The notes: generated by a model from the sequence alone, not told the origin. Counted from the first letter of the stretch, positions 16,501-26,818 are shown. The stretch: DNA of 64,000 nt from Burkholderia sp. 8Y (GCF_902506145.1 NZ_LR733520.1:838639-902638); one strand, 5' to 3'. Numbers and translations are program-made.

Positions 16501-17916
16501 ATGAGTAAATCCGTGGCCGACGTCATGCAACTCGTCAAGGACGAGGACGTCAAGTTTGTCGATTTTCGCTTCACCGACACGCGCGGCAAAGAACAACACG
16601 TTTCCGTGCCGGTCTCGGCATTCGACGAAGACAAATTTGAAAGCGGCCACGCTTTCGACGGTTCGTCCATTGCCGGCTGGAAGGGTATCGAAGCGTCGGA
16701 CATGCTGCTCGTGCCGGACGCAGACACCGCGTTCATCGACCCGTTCTACGAAGAATCCACGCTGGTGCTGAGCTGCGACGTGGTCGAGCCGGCCGACGGT
16801 AAGGGCTACGAGCGCGACCCGCGTTCCCTCGCGAAGCGCGCGGAAGCGTATCTGAAGAGCTCGGGTCTCGGCGACACCGCGTTCTTCGGTCCGGAGCCGG
16901 AATTCTTCATTTTCGACTCGGTGCAGTGGAACACGGACCAGTCGGGCACGTTCGTGAAGATCGGCTCGGAAGAAGCGCCGTGGTCGTCGGCGAAGGAATT
17001 CGAAGGCGGCAACACCGGCCACCGTCCGGGCACGAAGGGCGGCTATTTCCCGGTAGCTCCCGTCGACACGTTCCAGGACATCCGCTCGGAAATGTGTCTG
17101 CTGCTCGAACAGATCGGCATTCCGGTCGAAGTGCACCACCACGAAGTGGCGGGCCAGGGCCAGAACGAAATCGGCACCAAGTTCTCGACGCTGGTTCAGC
17201 GCGCGGACTGGCTGCAGCAGATGAAGTACATCATCCACAACGTCGCGCACACGTACGGCAAGACGGCGACGTTCATGCCGAAGCCGATCGTCGGCGATAA
17301 CGGCTCGGGCATGCACGTTCACCAGTCCATCTGGAAGGACGGCCAGAACCTGTTCGCGGGCAACGGCTACGCCGGTCTGTCTGAATTCGCGCTGTTCTAC
17401 ATCGGCGGCATCATCAAGCATGCGCGCGCGCTGAACGCGATCACGAACCCGGGTACGAACTCGTACAAGCGTCTCGTGCCGCACTTCGAAGCGCCCGTGA
17501 AGCTGGCGTACTCGGCTCGCAACCGCTCGGCGTCGATCCGCATTCCGCACGTGAGCAACCCGAAGGGCCGCCGTATCGAAACGCGCTTCCCGGATCCGCT
17601 CGCGAATCCGTACCTGTGCTTCTCCGCGCTGATGATGGCCGGTCTCGACGGCGTGCAGAACAAGATTCATCCGGGCGAAGCCGCGGACAAGAATCTGTAC
17701 GACCTGCCGCCGGAAGAAGATGCGAAGATCCCGACCGTTTGCGCGGGACTCGATCAGGCGCTCGACGCACTCGATGCGGATCGCGAGTTCCTGACGCGCG
17801 GCGGCGTGTTCACGGATTCGATGCTCGACGCCTACATCGAACTGAAGACGAACGAGCTCCAGCGTTATCGTCAGGCGGTGCATCCGATCGAGTTCGAGAT
17901 GTACTACTCGCTGTAA
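16501..17916 (+). CDS. glnA: Glutamine synthetase type I
   Basis: A 471-residue GSI that makes glutamine from glutamate, ammonia and ATP. Visible features are the N-terminal beta-grasp domain, FDGSSIAGW, the catalytic [11 protein letters not shown], the ATP region [10 protein letters not shown], and the adenylylation site Tyr400 in NLYDLPPEE, so activity should be controlled by GlnE. The start is supported by AGGAG-like GGAGATAGGTA upstream. A sigma-54 promoter with NtrC sites precedes it, and ntrB and ntrC follow, the classical glnALG order. Confidence 0.98.
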   Translation: MSKSVADVMQLVKDEDVKFVDFRFTDTRGKEQHVSVPVSAFDEDKFESGHAFDGSSIAGWKGIEASDMLLVPDADTAFIDPFYEESTLVLSCDVVEPADGKGYERDPRSLAKRAEAYLKSSGLGDTAFFGPEPEFFIFDSVQWNTDQSGTFVKIGSEEAPWSSAKEFEGGNTGHRPGTKGGYFPVAPVDTFQDIRSEMCLLLEQIGIPVEVHHHEVAGQGQNEIGTKFSTLVQRADWLQQMKYIIHNVAHTYGKTATFMPKPIVGDNGSGMHVHQSIWKDGQNLFAGNGYAGLSEFALFYIGGIIKHARALNAITNPGTNSYKRLVPHFEAPVKLAYSARNRSASIRIPHVSNPKGRRIETRFPDPLANPYLCFSALMMAGLDGVQNKIHPGEAADKNLYDLPPEEDAKIPTVCAGLDQALDALDADREFLTRGGVFTDSMLDAYIELKTNELQRYRQAVHPIEFEMYYSL

Positions 17917-17990
17917 AGCATGACGGCAGCGCGTTTCATTGAATTCCGTTCGATGACGCGCGCTCAATGTCATGCGATGAAGAACGACGG

Positions 17991-18017
17991 AAAGGGACGG
18001 CGCGCCGTCCCTTTTTT
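17991..18017 (+). terminator. Terminator after glnA
   Basis: Self-complementary stem AAAGGGACGGC/GCCGTCCCTTT followed by a T run. It separates glnA from ntrB, so ntrBC expression may depend on readthrough or its own promoter. Confidence 0.85.
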
Positions 18018-18083
18018 AATCGCTCGCGGTTGTCACGCAACGAGAAGAAGATCGGTAGGACGAACGACCTCAATCATTGCACG

Positions 18084-19226
18084 ATGGTGCTCAAGAATCT
18101 GATCAAGGCGCGCAAGGGTCACGCCGACGCGCTCTCCGACGACACGCAACTCGCCGCGACCGGCCTCTTGCCCGGCCTCGAAGCGTTGCCGACCGTCGTG
18201 CTCGTGCTCGACAAGCGCAATCTGAGGATCGCGTATGCGAACCCGTCGGCGGAGTCGATGCTGGAGATGTCGCGCAAGCAACTGATGCAGACGCATTGGT
18301 CCGAACTCTTCGCGAATGCGGACGAACTCGCCACGACGATCGCGTCCATCGCGGAGAACCGCTTCAACGCGACGAGGCTCGATGCCGCGCTCGAACGCGC
18401 GGGACGCGAGCCGCTGCATGTTCATGCGATCGTCGCGTATCTGGAAGCCGCGTCCGATTACGTGCTGCTCGAACTGTTCGAGAACGAGCGCCACTTGCGC
18501 ACGGATCGCGAGGAGCGCATTCACGATCTGACGGCGGTGAACAAGCAGCTTATCCGCAATCTCGCGCACGAGATCAAGAACCCGCTTGGCGGCATTCGCG
18601 GCGCGGCGCAACTGCTGGAATTCGAGCTCGGCGCGCGCGAACGCGACGAGTTGCGCGAATACACGCAGGTCATCATCAAGGAGTCGGACCGCTTGCAGAC
18701 GCTCGTCGATCGCTTGCTGGAGCCGCACCGGCATCCGCATATCGTCGGCGACGTGAACATCCACGAAGTCTGCGAGCGCGTGCGCGCGGTGATTCTCGCG
18801 GAGTTCCCGCGCGGCCTCACCATCGAGCGCGACTATGACGTGAGCGTGCCCGACCTGCGCGGCGACAAAGAGCAACTGATTCAGGCGCTGCTCAACATCG
18901 TGCGCAACGGGGCCGAGGCGCTGAGAGAGCGCATCTCGCAAGGCGACGCGAAGATCGAACTGCGCACGCGCATCGCGCGCAAGGTCACTATCGGCAAGCG
19001 CCTGCACAAACTGGCACTGGACTTGCATATCACCGACAACGGTCCGGGGATTCCAGGCGATATCCGCGACCGCATCTTCTTTCCGCTCGTGTCGGGCAGG
19101 GAAGACGGGAGCGGCCTCGGCCTCACGCTCGCGCAGTCGTTCGTGCAGCAGCACGACGGACTGATCGAAGTGGAGAGCAAGCCGGGCTGCACGGAGTTCG
19201 CCATCTTGCTGCCATTCGGGAACTGA
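18084..19226 (+). CDS. glnL: Nitrogen regulation sensor histidine kinase NtrB
   Basis: A 380-residue soluble histidine kinase/phosphatase that controls NtrC in response to PII. An N-terminal PAS domain is seen at about 30-140 (LPTVVLVLDKRNLRIAYANP). The H box NLAHEIKNPLGG has His162 as the phosphoacceptor. ATP-binding boxes follow: NIVRNGAEAL (N box), ITDNGPGIPG (G1) and GSGLGLTLAQ (G2). No membrane segment is present, as expected for NtrB. The ATG chosen gives MVLKNLIKARKGHAD, and upstream in-frame codons translate the glnA terminator and are not plausible. Confidence 0.95.
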   Translation: MVLKNLIKARKGHADALSDDTQLAATGLLPGLEALPTVVLVLDKRNLRIAYANPSAESMLEMSRKQLMQTHWSELFANADELATTIASIAENRFNATRLDAALERAGREPLHVHAIVAYLEAASDYVLLELFENERHLRTDREERIHDLTAVNKQLIRNLAHEIKNPLGGIRGAAQLLEFELGARERDELREYTQVIIKESDRLQTLVDRLLEPHRHPHIVGDVNIHEVCERVRAVILAEFPRGLTIERDYDVSVPDLRGDKEQLIQALLNIVRNGAEALRERISQGDAKIELRTRIARKVTIGKRLHKLALDLHITDNGPGIPGDIRDRIFFPLVSGREDGSGLGLTLAQSFVQQHDGLIEVESKPGCTEFAILLPFGN

Positions 19227-19349
19227 CACGCGTATCGAACACTATCGACATCCAGCAGACTGCGGGCCGCGAATTTCGCGCGAAGCCACGAAGCCTGACC
19301 GTTTCGACGGGCACACACCGAACCACACGAAGACTTCTCGCCGAACGAT

Positions 19350-20834
19350 ATGAAGCCGATCTGGATAGTAGACGACGACCAATCCATCCGTTGGGTGCTC
19401 GAAAAAGCCCTCGCACGAGAGAACTTCACGACGCGCAGTTTCTCGGGCGTGCGCGACGCGCTCGCCGCGCTCGAAACCGACAGCCCGCAAGTACTCGTCT
19501 CCGACATCCGCATGCCCGGCGGCTCGGGGCTCGAACTGCTGCAAACGGTGCGCGACACGCTGCCGGGTCTGCCTGTCATCATCATGACGGCGTTTTCCGA
19601 TCTGGATAGCGCGGTCGCCGCGTTTCAGGGCGGCGCGTTCGAGTATCTCGCCAAGCCGTTCGATATCGACAAGGCGGTGGAGCTGATTCGCCGCGCCGTC
19701 GACGAAAGCATGCGCGGCGAGGCTGCGTACGACGAGCGCGTGACCGAAACCCCCGAGATGCTCGGACAGGCGCCCGCGATGCAGGACATGTTCCGCGCCA
19801 TCGGCCGCCTGTCGCATTCGGCGGCGACCGTGCTCATCACGGGCGAATCGGGCACCGGAAAGGAGCTTGTCGCGCGCGCGTTGCACCGGCATAGCCCGCG
19901 TGCCAACGGGCCGTTCATCGCGCTCAATACCGCCGCGATCCCGAAAGATCTGCTGGAGTCCGAACTATTCGGTCACGAGCGCGGCGCGTTCACGGGCGCG
20001 CAGGCGATGCGCCAGGGCCGCTTCGAACAAGCCGAGAACGGAACGCTTTTTCTCGATGAAATCGGCGACATGCCGTTCGACTTGCAGACGCGGCTCTTGC
20101 GCGTGCTGTCGGACGGGCAGTTCTATCGCGTGGGCGGGCACAATCCGCTGCGCGCGAACGTGCGCGTGATCGCGGCGACGCATCAGAATCTGGATGCGCG
20201 CGTGCGGCAGGGGCTGTTTCGCGAGGACTTGTACCATCGCCTGAACGTGATTCGCCTGCGTCTGCCCGCCTTGCGTGAACGCAGCGAGGACATCCCGCTG
20301 CTCACGCGGCACTTTCTGCAAAAGAGCGCGCGCGATCTGGGTGTCGAGCCGAAGCGCGTCTCCGACAGTGCGCTCGCGTATCTCGCGTCGCTGCCGTTTC
20401 CCGGCAACGTGCGCCAGCTCGAAAACCTGTGCAACTGGCTTACCGTGATGGCCCCCGCGCAGGTCATCGAACAGAAGGACTTGCCGCCGGATCTCACGCC
20501 ACGTCAGGACGCCACGCCGGAGAGCATCGCGGTGTCGACCGATGGCGCCGTCGCGCCAAACGGCTCGGCTGCATACGCGACGTCGCCGGCTTCACCGCCG
20601 CCTGCCGGCGTGCCGGTGAGCGTGTGGGAGAGCGGCTTGCGCACGGAAGTCGCGCGTCTGTTGCGCGAGAATTCCGCCGATGTCATGGATGAACTCGCGC
20701 GCCGCTTCGAAGCCGCGGTGATTCGCGAGGCGCTCGACTTCACGCGCGGGCGCAAGGTGGAAGCGGCCGAGCGCCTCGGCATCGGGCGCAATACGATCAC
20801 GCGCAAGATTCAGGAACTGCATCTCGACGCGTGA
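19350..20834 (+). CDS. glnG: Nitrogen regulation response regulator NtrC
   Basis: A 494-residue sigma-54 activator. The receiver domain has Asp52 as the phosphorylation site in [10 protein letters not shown]. The AAA+ domain carries Walker A GESGTGKE (about 165-172) and the sigma-54 contact loop GAFTGA (212-217). A Fis-type helix-turn-helix, [19 protein letters not shown], closes the protein. It should bind the two dyads upstream of glnA. It begins 123 bases after ntrB on the same strand and is convergent with xthA, 24 bases away. Confidence 0.97.
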   Translation: MKPIWIVDDDQSIRWVLEKALARENFTTRSFSGVRDALAALETDSPQVLVSDIRMPGGSGLELLQTVRDTLPGLPVIIMTAFSDLDSAVAAFQGGAFEYLAKPFDIDKAVELIRRAVDESMRGEAAYDERVTETPEMLGQAPAMQDMFRAIGRLSHSAATVLITGESGTGKELVARALHRHSPRANGPFIALNTAAIPKDLLESELFGHERGAFTGAQAMRQGRFEQAENGTLFLDEIGDMPFDLQTRLLRVLSDGQFYRVGGHNPLRANVRVIAATHQNLDARVRQGLFREDLYHRLNVIRLRLPALRERSEDIPLLTRHFLQKSARDLGVEPKRVSDSALAYLASLPFPGNVRQLENLCNWLTVMAPAQVIEQKDLPPDLTPRQDATPESIAVSTDGAVAPNGSAAYATSPASPPPAGVPVSVWESGLRTEVARLLRENSADVMDELARRFEAAVIREALDFTRGRKVEAAERLGIGRNTITRKIQELHLDA

Positions 20835-20858
20835 CGCCTTCATTGGCGTTGGGAGGGA

Positions 20859-21638
20859 TCAGCAGCCGACCGTCGCGACGACTGGCGCGTGGTCGGACGG
20901 CTGATCCCACTTGCGCGGCACCTTGTCGATTTCGCATGACGTGCAGAGCGCCGACAACTCGGACGACAGCAGAATGTGGTCGATCCGCAGCCCCGCATTG
21001 CGGCGAAACGCCATCATCCGGTAATCCCACCACGAAAAGAGCTTCTCGGGCTGCTCGAACTTGCGGAAGGCGTCGGTCAGGCCCAGCCCGACGAGCTGCA
21101 TGAAATGCGCGCGCTCTTCCGGCGAGACGAGATTCTGGCCTTCCCACGCCTTCGGATCGTGCACGTCGCGGTCTTCCGGCGCGATGTTGTAATCGCCCAG
21201 CAGCGCGAGCTTCGGATACTGCGTCATCTCTTCGCGAAGCCATTCGCGCAGCGCATCCAGCCAACGCATCTTGTAGGCGAACTTCTCGGAACCGGGCGCC
21301 TGTCCGTTCGGAAAATACGCCGACACCATCCGCACGCCGTTGACCGTCGCGGCGATCACGCGCTGCTGCAAGTCTTCGAAGCCGGGAATATTGCGGACCA
21401 CGGTGGCGTCGTGGACTTCGATGCCGTCGCGCACCAGAATGCCGACGCCGTTATACGTCTTCTGTCCCGCGAACCAGCTTTTGTATCCGGCGGCTTCGAG
21501 TTCGGCGCGGGGAAATTTCTCGTCGGGCAGCTTCAGTTCCTGAAGACAGAGCACATCGACTTGCGAGAGTTGCAGCCAGTCGGTGACGTGCTGAAGACGG
21601 ACCTTGAGGGAGTTGACGTTCCACGTTGCGATTTTCAT
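20859..21638 (-). CDS. xthA: Exodeoxyribonuclease III
   Basis: A 259-residue Mg-dependent AP endonuclease/3'-5' exonuclease of base excision repair. Motifs visible are MKIATWNVNSLKVR, LCLQELKLPD with the metal-binding Glu, YNGVGILVRD, LLGDYNIAPEDRDV with the catalytic Asp and Asn, FSWWDYR, RIDHILLS and the terminal SDHAPV with the catalytic His. Length is typical (about 255-270). It is complete and convergent with ntrC. Confidence 0.97.
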   Translation of the reverse strand: MKIATWNVNSLKVRLQHVTDWLQLSQVDVLCLQELKLPDEKFPRAELEAAGYKSWFAGQKTYNGVGILVRDGIEVHDATVVRNIPGFEDLQQRVIAATVNGVRMVSAYFPNGQAPGSEKFAYKMRWLDALREWLREEMTQYPKLALLGDYNIAPEDRDVHDPKAWEGQNLVSPEERAHFMQLVGLGLTDAFRKFEQPEKLFSWWDYRMMAFRRNAGLRIDHILLSSELSALCTSCEIDKVPRKWDQPSDHAPVVATVGC

Positions 21639-21800
21639 GTGACGGCGAATGCCTGTGGTTTCTTGACGGTCGATCGAAGCCGGAATGATAACGCCATGGC
21701 GCGTGCGTACCTTAACGCGCGTGTTTACGGGCTTTTTATCTCCCCGCGCGAATTCTTTCCGCGCCCTTTACACCGGTTCTCGTACTCTCGCATGTGTCAA

Positions 21801-21977
21801 ATGGACCTGCTTTACGTCGCTGGCATCGCCCTGTTCTGGAGGCTCTTGCGCGGCGCTGACTGCGGGTTGCGCGCGTTTGCGCCGCCGCTCGCCACCGAAC
21901 ATGACGAGCGCATGCAGGACATCCATGCGCGATCGCACGGTCGGCAACGCGCGGCGGCGCTAGATTCTCGTGCATGA
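21801..21977 (+). CDS. Possible small membrane protein, 58 residues
   Basis: A short frame starting MDLLYVAGIALFWRLLRG and ending with a TGA that overlaps the ATG of the beta-helix gene by four bases (ATGA). Its N-terminus resembles one-helix small membrane proteins seen in proteobacteria. The rest has no recognisable feature, and no clear Shine-Dalgarno is present. The overlap argues for coupling, but the frame could be chance in this GC-rich DNA. Confidence 0.3.
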   Translation: MDLLYVAGIALFWRLLRGADCGLRAFAPPLATEHDERMQDIHARSHGRQRAAALDSRA

Positions 21978-23212
21978 AATCATCCTTCAATCGCCGACGC
22001 TTTCTTCTCGATGCCGGACTCGCCCTCGGCGCGTTCAATGTCTATGCGTTTCCGCGCGCAGCGTTCGCGGCGGTCCGTTCGAATGCCGATGCCGTCACCC
22101 CGTTCGCGTTCGGCGCGAAAGGCGACGGCCGCGCCGACGACTCCGCCGCCCTGAACGCCGCCTACGAACACGCGCGGCAGCAGCGCATTTCGGCGGTATC
22201 GCTGCGCGGCGCGACGTATCGCGTGACGCGCGGCATCTATGCGCGCGGCGTCTCGACGCACGGCGAAGGCGCCACGCTCATCGCAACGCTGGACGGCGCG
22301 CGCGGCGGCGCGGCGTTCGAATGGGGCGGCAGCGGCACCTTCGTGCGCGACGTGACCTTCGATCTGTCGAACACGAGCAAGACCGACATGCACGGCGTGC
22401 TCAATGCCGTCGATGACGCGCGCAATCAGCGTTTCGAGAACAACTGCATCGTCGGACGCACGATCGGCGCGACGCCCCGCCAGTCGAACATCTTCGGCGC
22501 GTGGTTCATGGGCACGGGCCTCACCGGGCTTATCGTATCGAACAATCAGTTCGAGTCGTGTTCGTACGGAGTCCAGATCAATAATCAGCGCGGCATGACA
22601 GGCGACGTGCGCCGCGCGCCGCTTGGACGCGCGTCGTCGCATATTCATATCGCGGGCAACGTGTGCATCGACGCGAGCATCGGCGTCAACACGCCGCATA
22701 TCGCGTGCTCCAACGTGATCGTGCAGGGCAACACGATCACCGCGCGCAGCCTCGACATGGACTTGCCGCTGAATATCGCGCATGTGACGGATATCGCGGT
22801 CGTCGGCAACACGGTGGCCTCGAACGCATCAAGCGCGAACGGCACCTTGCACGTCGAAGACGCGACCGGCGCGATCACCATCGACGGCAACATCGTGACC
22901 GTGCTTGCGCGCAACAACGGCATTCAGGTCGGCACGCGCGCGAGCGTCAGCGGCGACGCGCCGCAAAAGCGCAAGGTGGTCATCAGCGCGAATCACATCG
23001 AGGGAAGCGGCGCGTCGTCAGGCAGCGCCGGCATTCTGATTCCCGATGCCGAAACCCTCGACACCGTCATCGCGAACAACGCGATCCACCGCTTCGCCGA
23101 GGGCATCACGGTCGTCTCGCGCTGTCTCGTGCAAGGCAACGTCATCGCGGCATGCGGCGTGCCGCTACGCGTTTCGCGCGACAGTCTGCAGGCAGGGAAC
23201 CTGATCGGCTGA
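21974..23212 (+). CDS. Exported right-handed beta-helix (pectate lyase-like) protein
   Basis: A 412-residue protein with a twin-arginine-like signal (NRRRFLLDAGLALGAF) ending around AAFAAV. The mature N-terminus TPFAFGAKGDGRADDSAALNAA is the hallmark of the pectate-lyase-3 / glycosyl hydrolase family 28-like fold. Many irregular parallel beta-helix repeats follow, with recurring phrases such as VSNNQFESC, IAGNVCI, VQGNTIT, VVGNTV and ISANHIEG. Family members cut or bind acidic polysaccharides. Facing an O-antigen ligase-like gene, it may process or anchor an exopolysaccharide; this is inference. Confidence 0.8.
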   Translation: MKSSFNRRRFLLDAGLALGAFNVYAFPRAAFAAVRSNADAVTPFAFGAKGDGRADDSAALNAAYEHARQQRISAVSLRGATYRVTRGIYARGVSTHGEGATLIATLDGARGGAAFEWGGSGTFVRDVTFDLSNTSKTDMHGVLNAVDDARNQRFENNCIVGRTIGATPRQSNIFGAWFMGTGLTGLIVSNNQFESCSYGVQINNQRGMTGDVRRAPLGRASSHIHIAGNVCIDASIGVNTPHIACSNVIVQGNTITARSLDMDLPLNIAHVTDIAVVGNTVASNASSANGTLHVEDATGAITIDGNIVTVLARNNGIQVGTRASVSGDAPQKRKVVISANHIEGSGASSGSAGILIPDAETLDTVIANNAIHRFAEGITVVSRCLVQGNVIAACGVPLRVSRDSLQAGNLIG

Positions 23213-24511
23213 CATCGCGGCTGAAGCGAGCGATTCGGCGGATGCGGACGCGTGCGGCGCCGCGAGCGCACGCGGGACGCGGGAGCCATGCCGCAGACGC
23301 GGCAGATACGCCAGCAAAATGACGTAGATGGTCGGCGCGCCCGCTATCGGCTGGGCGAAAAGCGCGGTAATCAGCAAGGGCGCGCAGGCGCCGATCTTCG
23401 ACCAGTTCGCCTTCGTCCCCGGCCGCCACGCGGACAGCATGACCACCTGACACGCGAAGCCGAACAGCCCGATCATGCCGATCTGCGCGAGCAGCGAGAT
23501 ACCGTCGTTCTGCTCCTTGCCGCTGAAAAGACCGACGCCAAGCGGGCGCATCGCGAAGTTCGCGAGGCCGCGGTCGATGGAACGCGAGCGGTCGCTGATC
23601 GACTCGCCGTGCGTGCGCGCCTTGTCCTTGAGACCAATGTACGGCGTATAGAGCGCGATGGGCCACGCCATCAGCACGATCGCGCAGGTCACGAGCAGGC
23701 GCGGCATGAATAGCCGCCGCGAGCGGCCGGACAGCAGGAACACGAGGCCGAGCGACATGGCGAGCAACGCGACGCCGAGCGTCGAAAACGCGCAGAGAAT
23801 GCCGCCGACCATGCACGCGAGCAGGAACTTCGAGCGGCGGGTGAGCGCCTCGTAGATCAGGCAGAAGCACGCGACCGCCTGATAGATGCCCGCTTCCCGA
23901 AAGAACGCGCAGTAGCGGTCGAATTTCACGGTGCCGGATGCGAAATCGCTGTAGAGCATCGAGAACGGAAAGTAGATCGCGCCCGTCGCGGCGCGCGGGT
24001 CTTGGGTGTAATCGGCATAGCCTTTCACGGGCAGACTGAAGAGATAGAGGCTGTCCTTGCTGCCGAGCCAGAAGGTCAGCAGTTCCGTGACGAGGCTCGA
24101 CAAACCGAGCAGTGCGACAGCCGTGCAAAGCTGGCGAAAGAAGAGACGATTCGCGTTGACGTCGAGCAGAAACGCGCTGTACGACAAGCCGACCACGCCG
24201 GTCGTCACGAGTTCATACAGCGTCCATTCGAGCTGCGAGCGTCCGTTCACGATGGAAATGGGCGCGACGTAGATCCAGTACACCGCCATCAGTCCCAGCA
24301 GGCAGGCGGTTTCGGCGCGCAGGCGCGGCGTCGTGTAGCGGATCTGGCGATGCGTATGGAACAGATACAGGCAGGTCAATAGCGGCGCGATCAGCACGCC
24401 GATGGCTGTATAGCGTTCGCCGAGCGCGGACGGCCGCATCACGAACAGGTTCAGCACGAGTCCGAGGCTCATCAAGCGCCGGACCGAGAGAAGGTTGCGG
24501 AAGGAAAGCAT
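23165..24511 (-). CDS. O-antigen ligase/polymerase-like membrane protein
   Basis: A 448-residue protein with about ten to twelve hydrophobic helices and a larger non-membrane loop around residues 165-215 (DSLYLFSLPVKGYADYTQDP and beyond). This is the general plan of Wzy/WaaL-type polymerases and ligases. The PLGVGLFSGKEQNDG segment near residue 325 resembles the H/G-rich region that follows the long loop in that superfamily. The ATG at 24509-24511 has a cleaner membrane N-terminus than the longer frame. Its 3' end overlaps the convergent beta-helix gene by 48 bases. Confidence 0.68.
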   Translation of the reverse strand: MLSFRNLLSVRRLMSLGLVLNLFVMRPSALGERYTAIGVLIAPLLTCLYLFHTHRQIRYTTPRLRAETACLLGLMAVYWIYVAPISIVNGRSQLEWTLYELVTTGVVGLSYSAFLLDVNANRLFFRQLCTAVALLGLSSLVTELLTFWLGSKDSLYLFSLPVKGYADYTQDPRAATGAIYFPFSMLYSDFASGTVKFDRYCAFFREAGIYQAVACFCLIYEALTRRSKFLLACMVGGILCAFSTLGVALLAMSLGLVFLLSGRSRRLFMPRLLVTCAIVLMAWPIALYTPYIGLKDKARTHGESISDRSRSIDRGLANFAMRPLGVGLFSGKEQNDGISLLAQIGMIGLFGFACQVVMLSAWRPGTKANWSKIGACAPLLITALFAQPIAGAPTIYVILLAYLPRLRHGSRVPRALAAPHASASAESLASAAMSADQVPCLQTVARNA

Positions 24512-24883
24512 CGTTAGGTCTCTGCATGGTTTGACAGTCGTTTTTCTTCTATGCGACGCGGGAAATGCAGCGGACGGATGCCATCTTCGATGCGCGGCGC
24601 GCGTCCGTGTCCGATGCGGCCGCCTCAAGGGTCGTGCAGGCCCGCGCGCACGCACACTCGGGCTGCGTGTCGCGAGACGCAAACGATTGATGTGTCGGAG
24701 TCCTTCGAGTGCCGGCTCATGCGGGTCATGAGCACGTGAGCGAGGCGCAACGAAGCGACGCCAGTCACGTTCATCTTTGCAGGCAGGTTGAATGAAAGGG
24801 TACGGCAGCGACCGGGTGACACGCGCGATGCAGCAGCGCGAGGCGGACTGAATGCGAGACGGCCTGAACCGTCCGCGAGATGA
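24512..24883. other. Intergenic region between two minus-strand genes
   Basis: About 370 bases. I see no frame with plausible composition and no strong terminator or promoter. It must contain the start of transcription of the O-antigen ligase-like gene. Confidence 0.4.
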
Positions 24884-25333
24884 CTACAGGTAAAGCCCCG
24901 ATGCGCCGAGCAGGTAATGCACGGGAATCGTTCGGCCGTTCCAGTGGAACTCATAGCAGCGCGCGTCGCCGCGCAGTTGCGCGCGCAGCACGCTCAGCGC
25001 ACCCGCTTCCGACGTCGCGGCGATGACCACCTTGCCTTGCACGCCGCTCGAAGCCGTCAGGCCGCGAGACGTCGTGTCGATGCCCACTTCGAAGATAGCG
25101 AGGTCGTAGTAGTTGCCGGCCGCGCGATCGCCGGCACGCGATGATGCATGGCGCCGCAAACCGCCTTCGGCCGCGAGCGCGAGCGCCAGCACTTGCGCGC
25201 TCGGCAGCGTCGCCGGCGGGTGAGTCTGCCCGATTCGGCCGGACCTGCGGCGAAGGACGAATCCGGTGACGCCAAAGAGCATTCGAGACAAGCTGCGCGT
25301 TTTTCGCCAGGCAAGATTTGCGGTTAGCACCAT
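24884..25333 (-). CDS. Hypothetical protein, 149 residues
   Basis: I do not recognise a family. The chosen ATG (25331-25333) gives a basic N-terminus MVLTANLAWRKTRSLSRML and has CGGAGACCG just upstream. The middle (about 45-85) is Ala/Arg-rich and may be disordered. The C-terminal half has an ordered look: NYYDLAIFEVGID, GKVVIAATSEAGALSVLRAQL, CYEFHWNGRTIPVHYLLG. No signal peptide or membrane segment is clear. It lies upstream of the O-antigen ligase-like gene on the same strand. Confidence 0.6.
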   Translation of the reverse strand: MVLTANLAWRKTRSLSRMLFGVTGFVLRRRSGRIGQTHPPATLPSAQVLALALAAEGGLRRHASSRAGDRAAGNYYDLAIFEVGIDTTSRGLTASSGVQGKVVIAATSEAGALSVLRAQLRGDARCYEFHWNGRTIPVHYLLGASGLYL

Positions 25334-25539
25334 CGGTCTCCGTATCTTTTGCTCGAGTTGAAACCGATTGTAAGCGCACGCTCGTACGCCCGCCGCCAAA
25401 GGTGCCGACGCATCCGCCACCGTCACAAAGCAAACGTTTCTCTGCAATTCCTGATCATTTCGATAAGCATATCGGCGCCGCGTCCGCGCTTTTATGTCCC
25501 GCTACAATCGTCCGAACCGCTTACGTAAGAGGGCTGCAC

Positions 25540-26814
25540 ATGGATCTCATCATTCGCCGCGCGGCGCTCGTGCGTTCGACCTCGCTCGTCGATATCGGCA
25601 TGGAAGGCGGCCGCATCGCCGCCATCGAGCCGCATCTGGATGCCCGCGCGCGCGAAGAAATCGACGCGAACGGTTCGCTCGTGACCGCGCCTTTCGTCGA
25701 TGCCCACTTTCACATGGACGCAACGCTCTCGTACGGTCTGCCGCGCGTGAACGCGTCGGGCACGCTGCTCGAAGGCATCGCGCTATGGGGTGAACTGAAG
25801 CCCGAGCTGACGCAGGAAGCCATCGTCGAGCGCGCGCTGCAGTACTGCGACTGGGCCGTCGCGCGCGGGCTGCTGGCGATCCGCTCGCACGTCGATGTCT
25901 GCGATCCGCGGCTTCTCGCCGTCGAGGCGCTCGTCGAAGTGAAGCGCCGCGTGAAGCCGTATCTCGACCTGCAACTCGTCGCGTTTCCGCAGGACGGCGT
26001 GCTGCGCAGCCCGGGCGCGTTCGAGAATCTGAAGCGTGCGATTGCGCTCGGCGTCGATGTCGTCGGCGGCATTCCGCACTTCGAGCGCACGATGGCCGAC
26101 GGCGCGGCGTCCATTACGCTGCTGTGCGAATACGCGGCGCAGCACGGTTTGCGCGTCGACATGCACTGCGACGAATCCGACGATCCCCTGTCGCGCCACA
26201 TCGAAACGCTGGCGGCTGAAACGCATCGGCTAGGACTGCACGGACGCGTGACCGGCTCGCATCTCACGTCCATGCATTCGATGGACAACTACTACGTCAG
26301 CAAGCTGATTCCGCTGATGCGCGAGGCGGGGGTCGCGGCGATCGCGAATCCGCTCATCAATATCACGTTGCAGGGACGCTCGGACACGTACCCGAAGCGG
26401 CGCGGCATGACGCGCGTGCCCGAACTGATGGCGGCGGGCATCGACGTCGCTTTCGGCCATGACTGCGTGATGGACCCGTGGTACAGCTTAGGCTCGGGCG
26501 ACATGCTCGAAGTCGCGCACATGGGCCTGCACGTCGCGCAGATGACCGGCGTCGACGCGATGCGGGCGTGCTTCGATGCGGTCACGCGCACGCCCGCGCG
26601 CATTCTCGGACTCGAAGACTACGGCGTTGAAGTGGGCTGCCATGCGGACTGCGTCGTGCTGGACGCACGCGACCCGATCGAAGCGATCCGTCTGCGCGCG
26701 GCGCGCACGGCGGTGATCCGAAGAGGGAAGGTGGTGAGCCGCAGCCCGGCCATGCGCGCGACGCTCGCGCTCGAAGGACGGCCTGCGGAAGTGGACTTCA
26801 GAATCCAACGCTGA
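25540..26814 (+). CDS. codA: Cytosine deaminase-type amidohydrolase
   Basis: A 424-residue metal-dependent hydrolase. It has the CodA-type order of metal ligands: DAHFHMD (HxH) near residue 60, VDMHCDESDD, the GSHLTSMHSMDNYY segment, and GHDCVMDPWYSLGSGDML with the catalytic Asp. CodA converts cytosine to uracil and ammonia; some relatives act on creatinine, isoguanine or other rings, so the exact substrate is not certain. The ATG has AGAGGG seven to twelve bases upstream; the longer in-frame extension is not supported. Confidence 0.83.
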   Translation: MDLIIRRAALVRSTSLVDIGMEGGRIAAIEPHLDARAREEIDANGSLVTAPFVDAHFHMDATLSYGLPRVNASGTLLEGIALWGELKPELTQEAIVERALQYCDWAVARGLLAIRSHVDVCDPRLLAVEALVEVKRRVKPYLDLQLVAFPQDGVLRSPGAFENLKRAIALGVDVVGGIPHFERTMADGAASITLLCEYAAQHGLRVDMHCDESDDPLSRHIETLAAETHRLGLHGRVTGSHLTSMHSMDNYYVSKLIPLMREAGVAAIANPLINITLQGRSDTYPKRRGMTRVPELMAAGIDVAFGHDCVMDPWYSLGSGDMLEVAHMGLHVAQMTGVDAMRACFDAVTRTPARILGLEDYGVEVGCHADCVVLDARDPIEAIRLRAARTAVIRRGKVVSRSPAMRATLALEGRPAEVDFRIQR

Positions 26815-26818
26815 TGAA

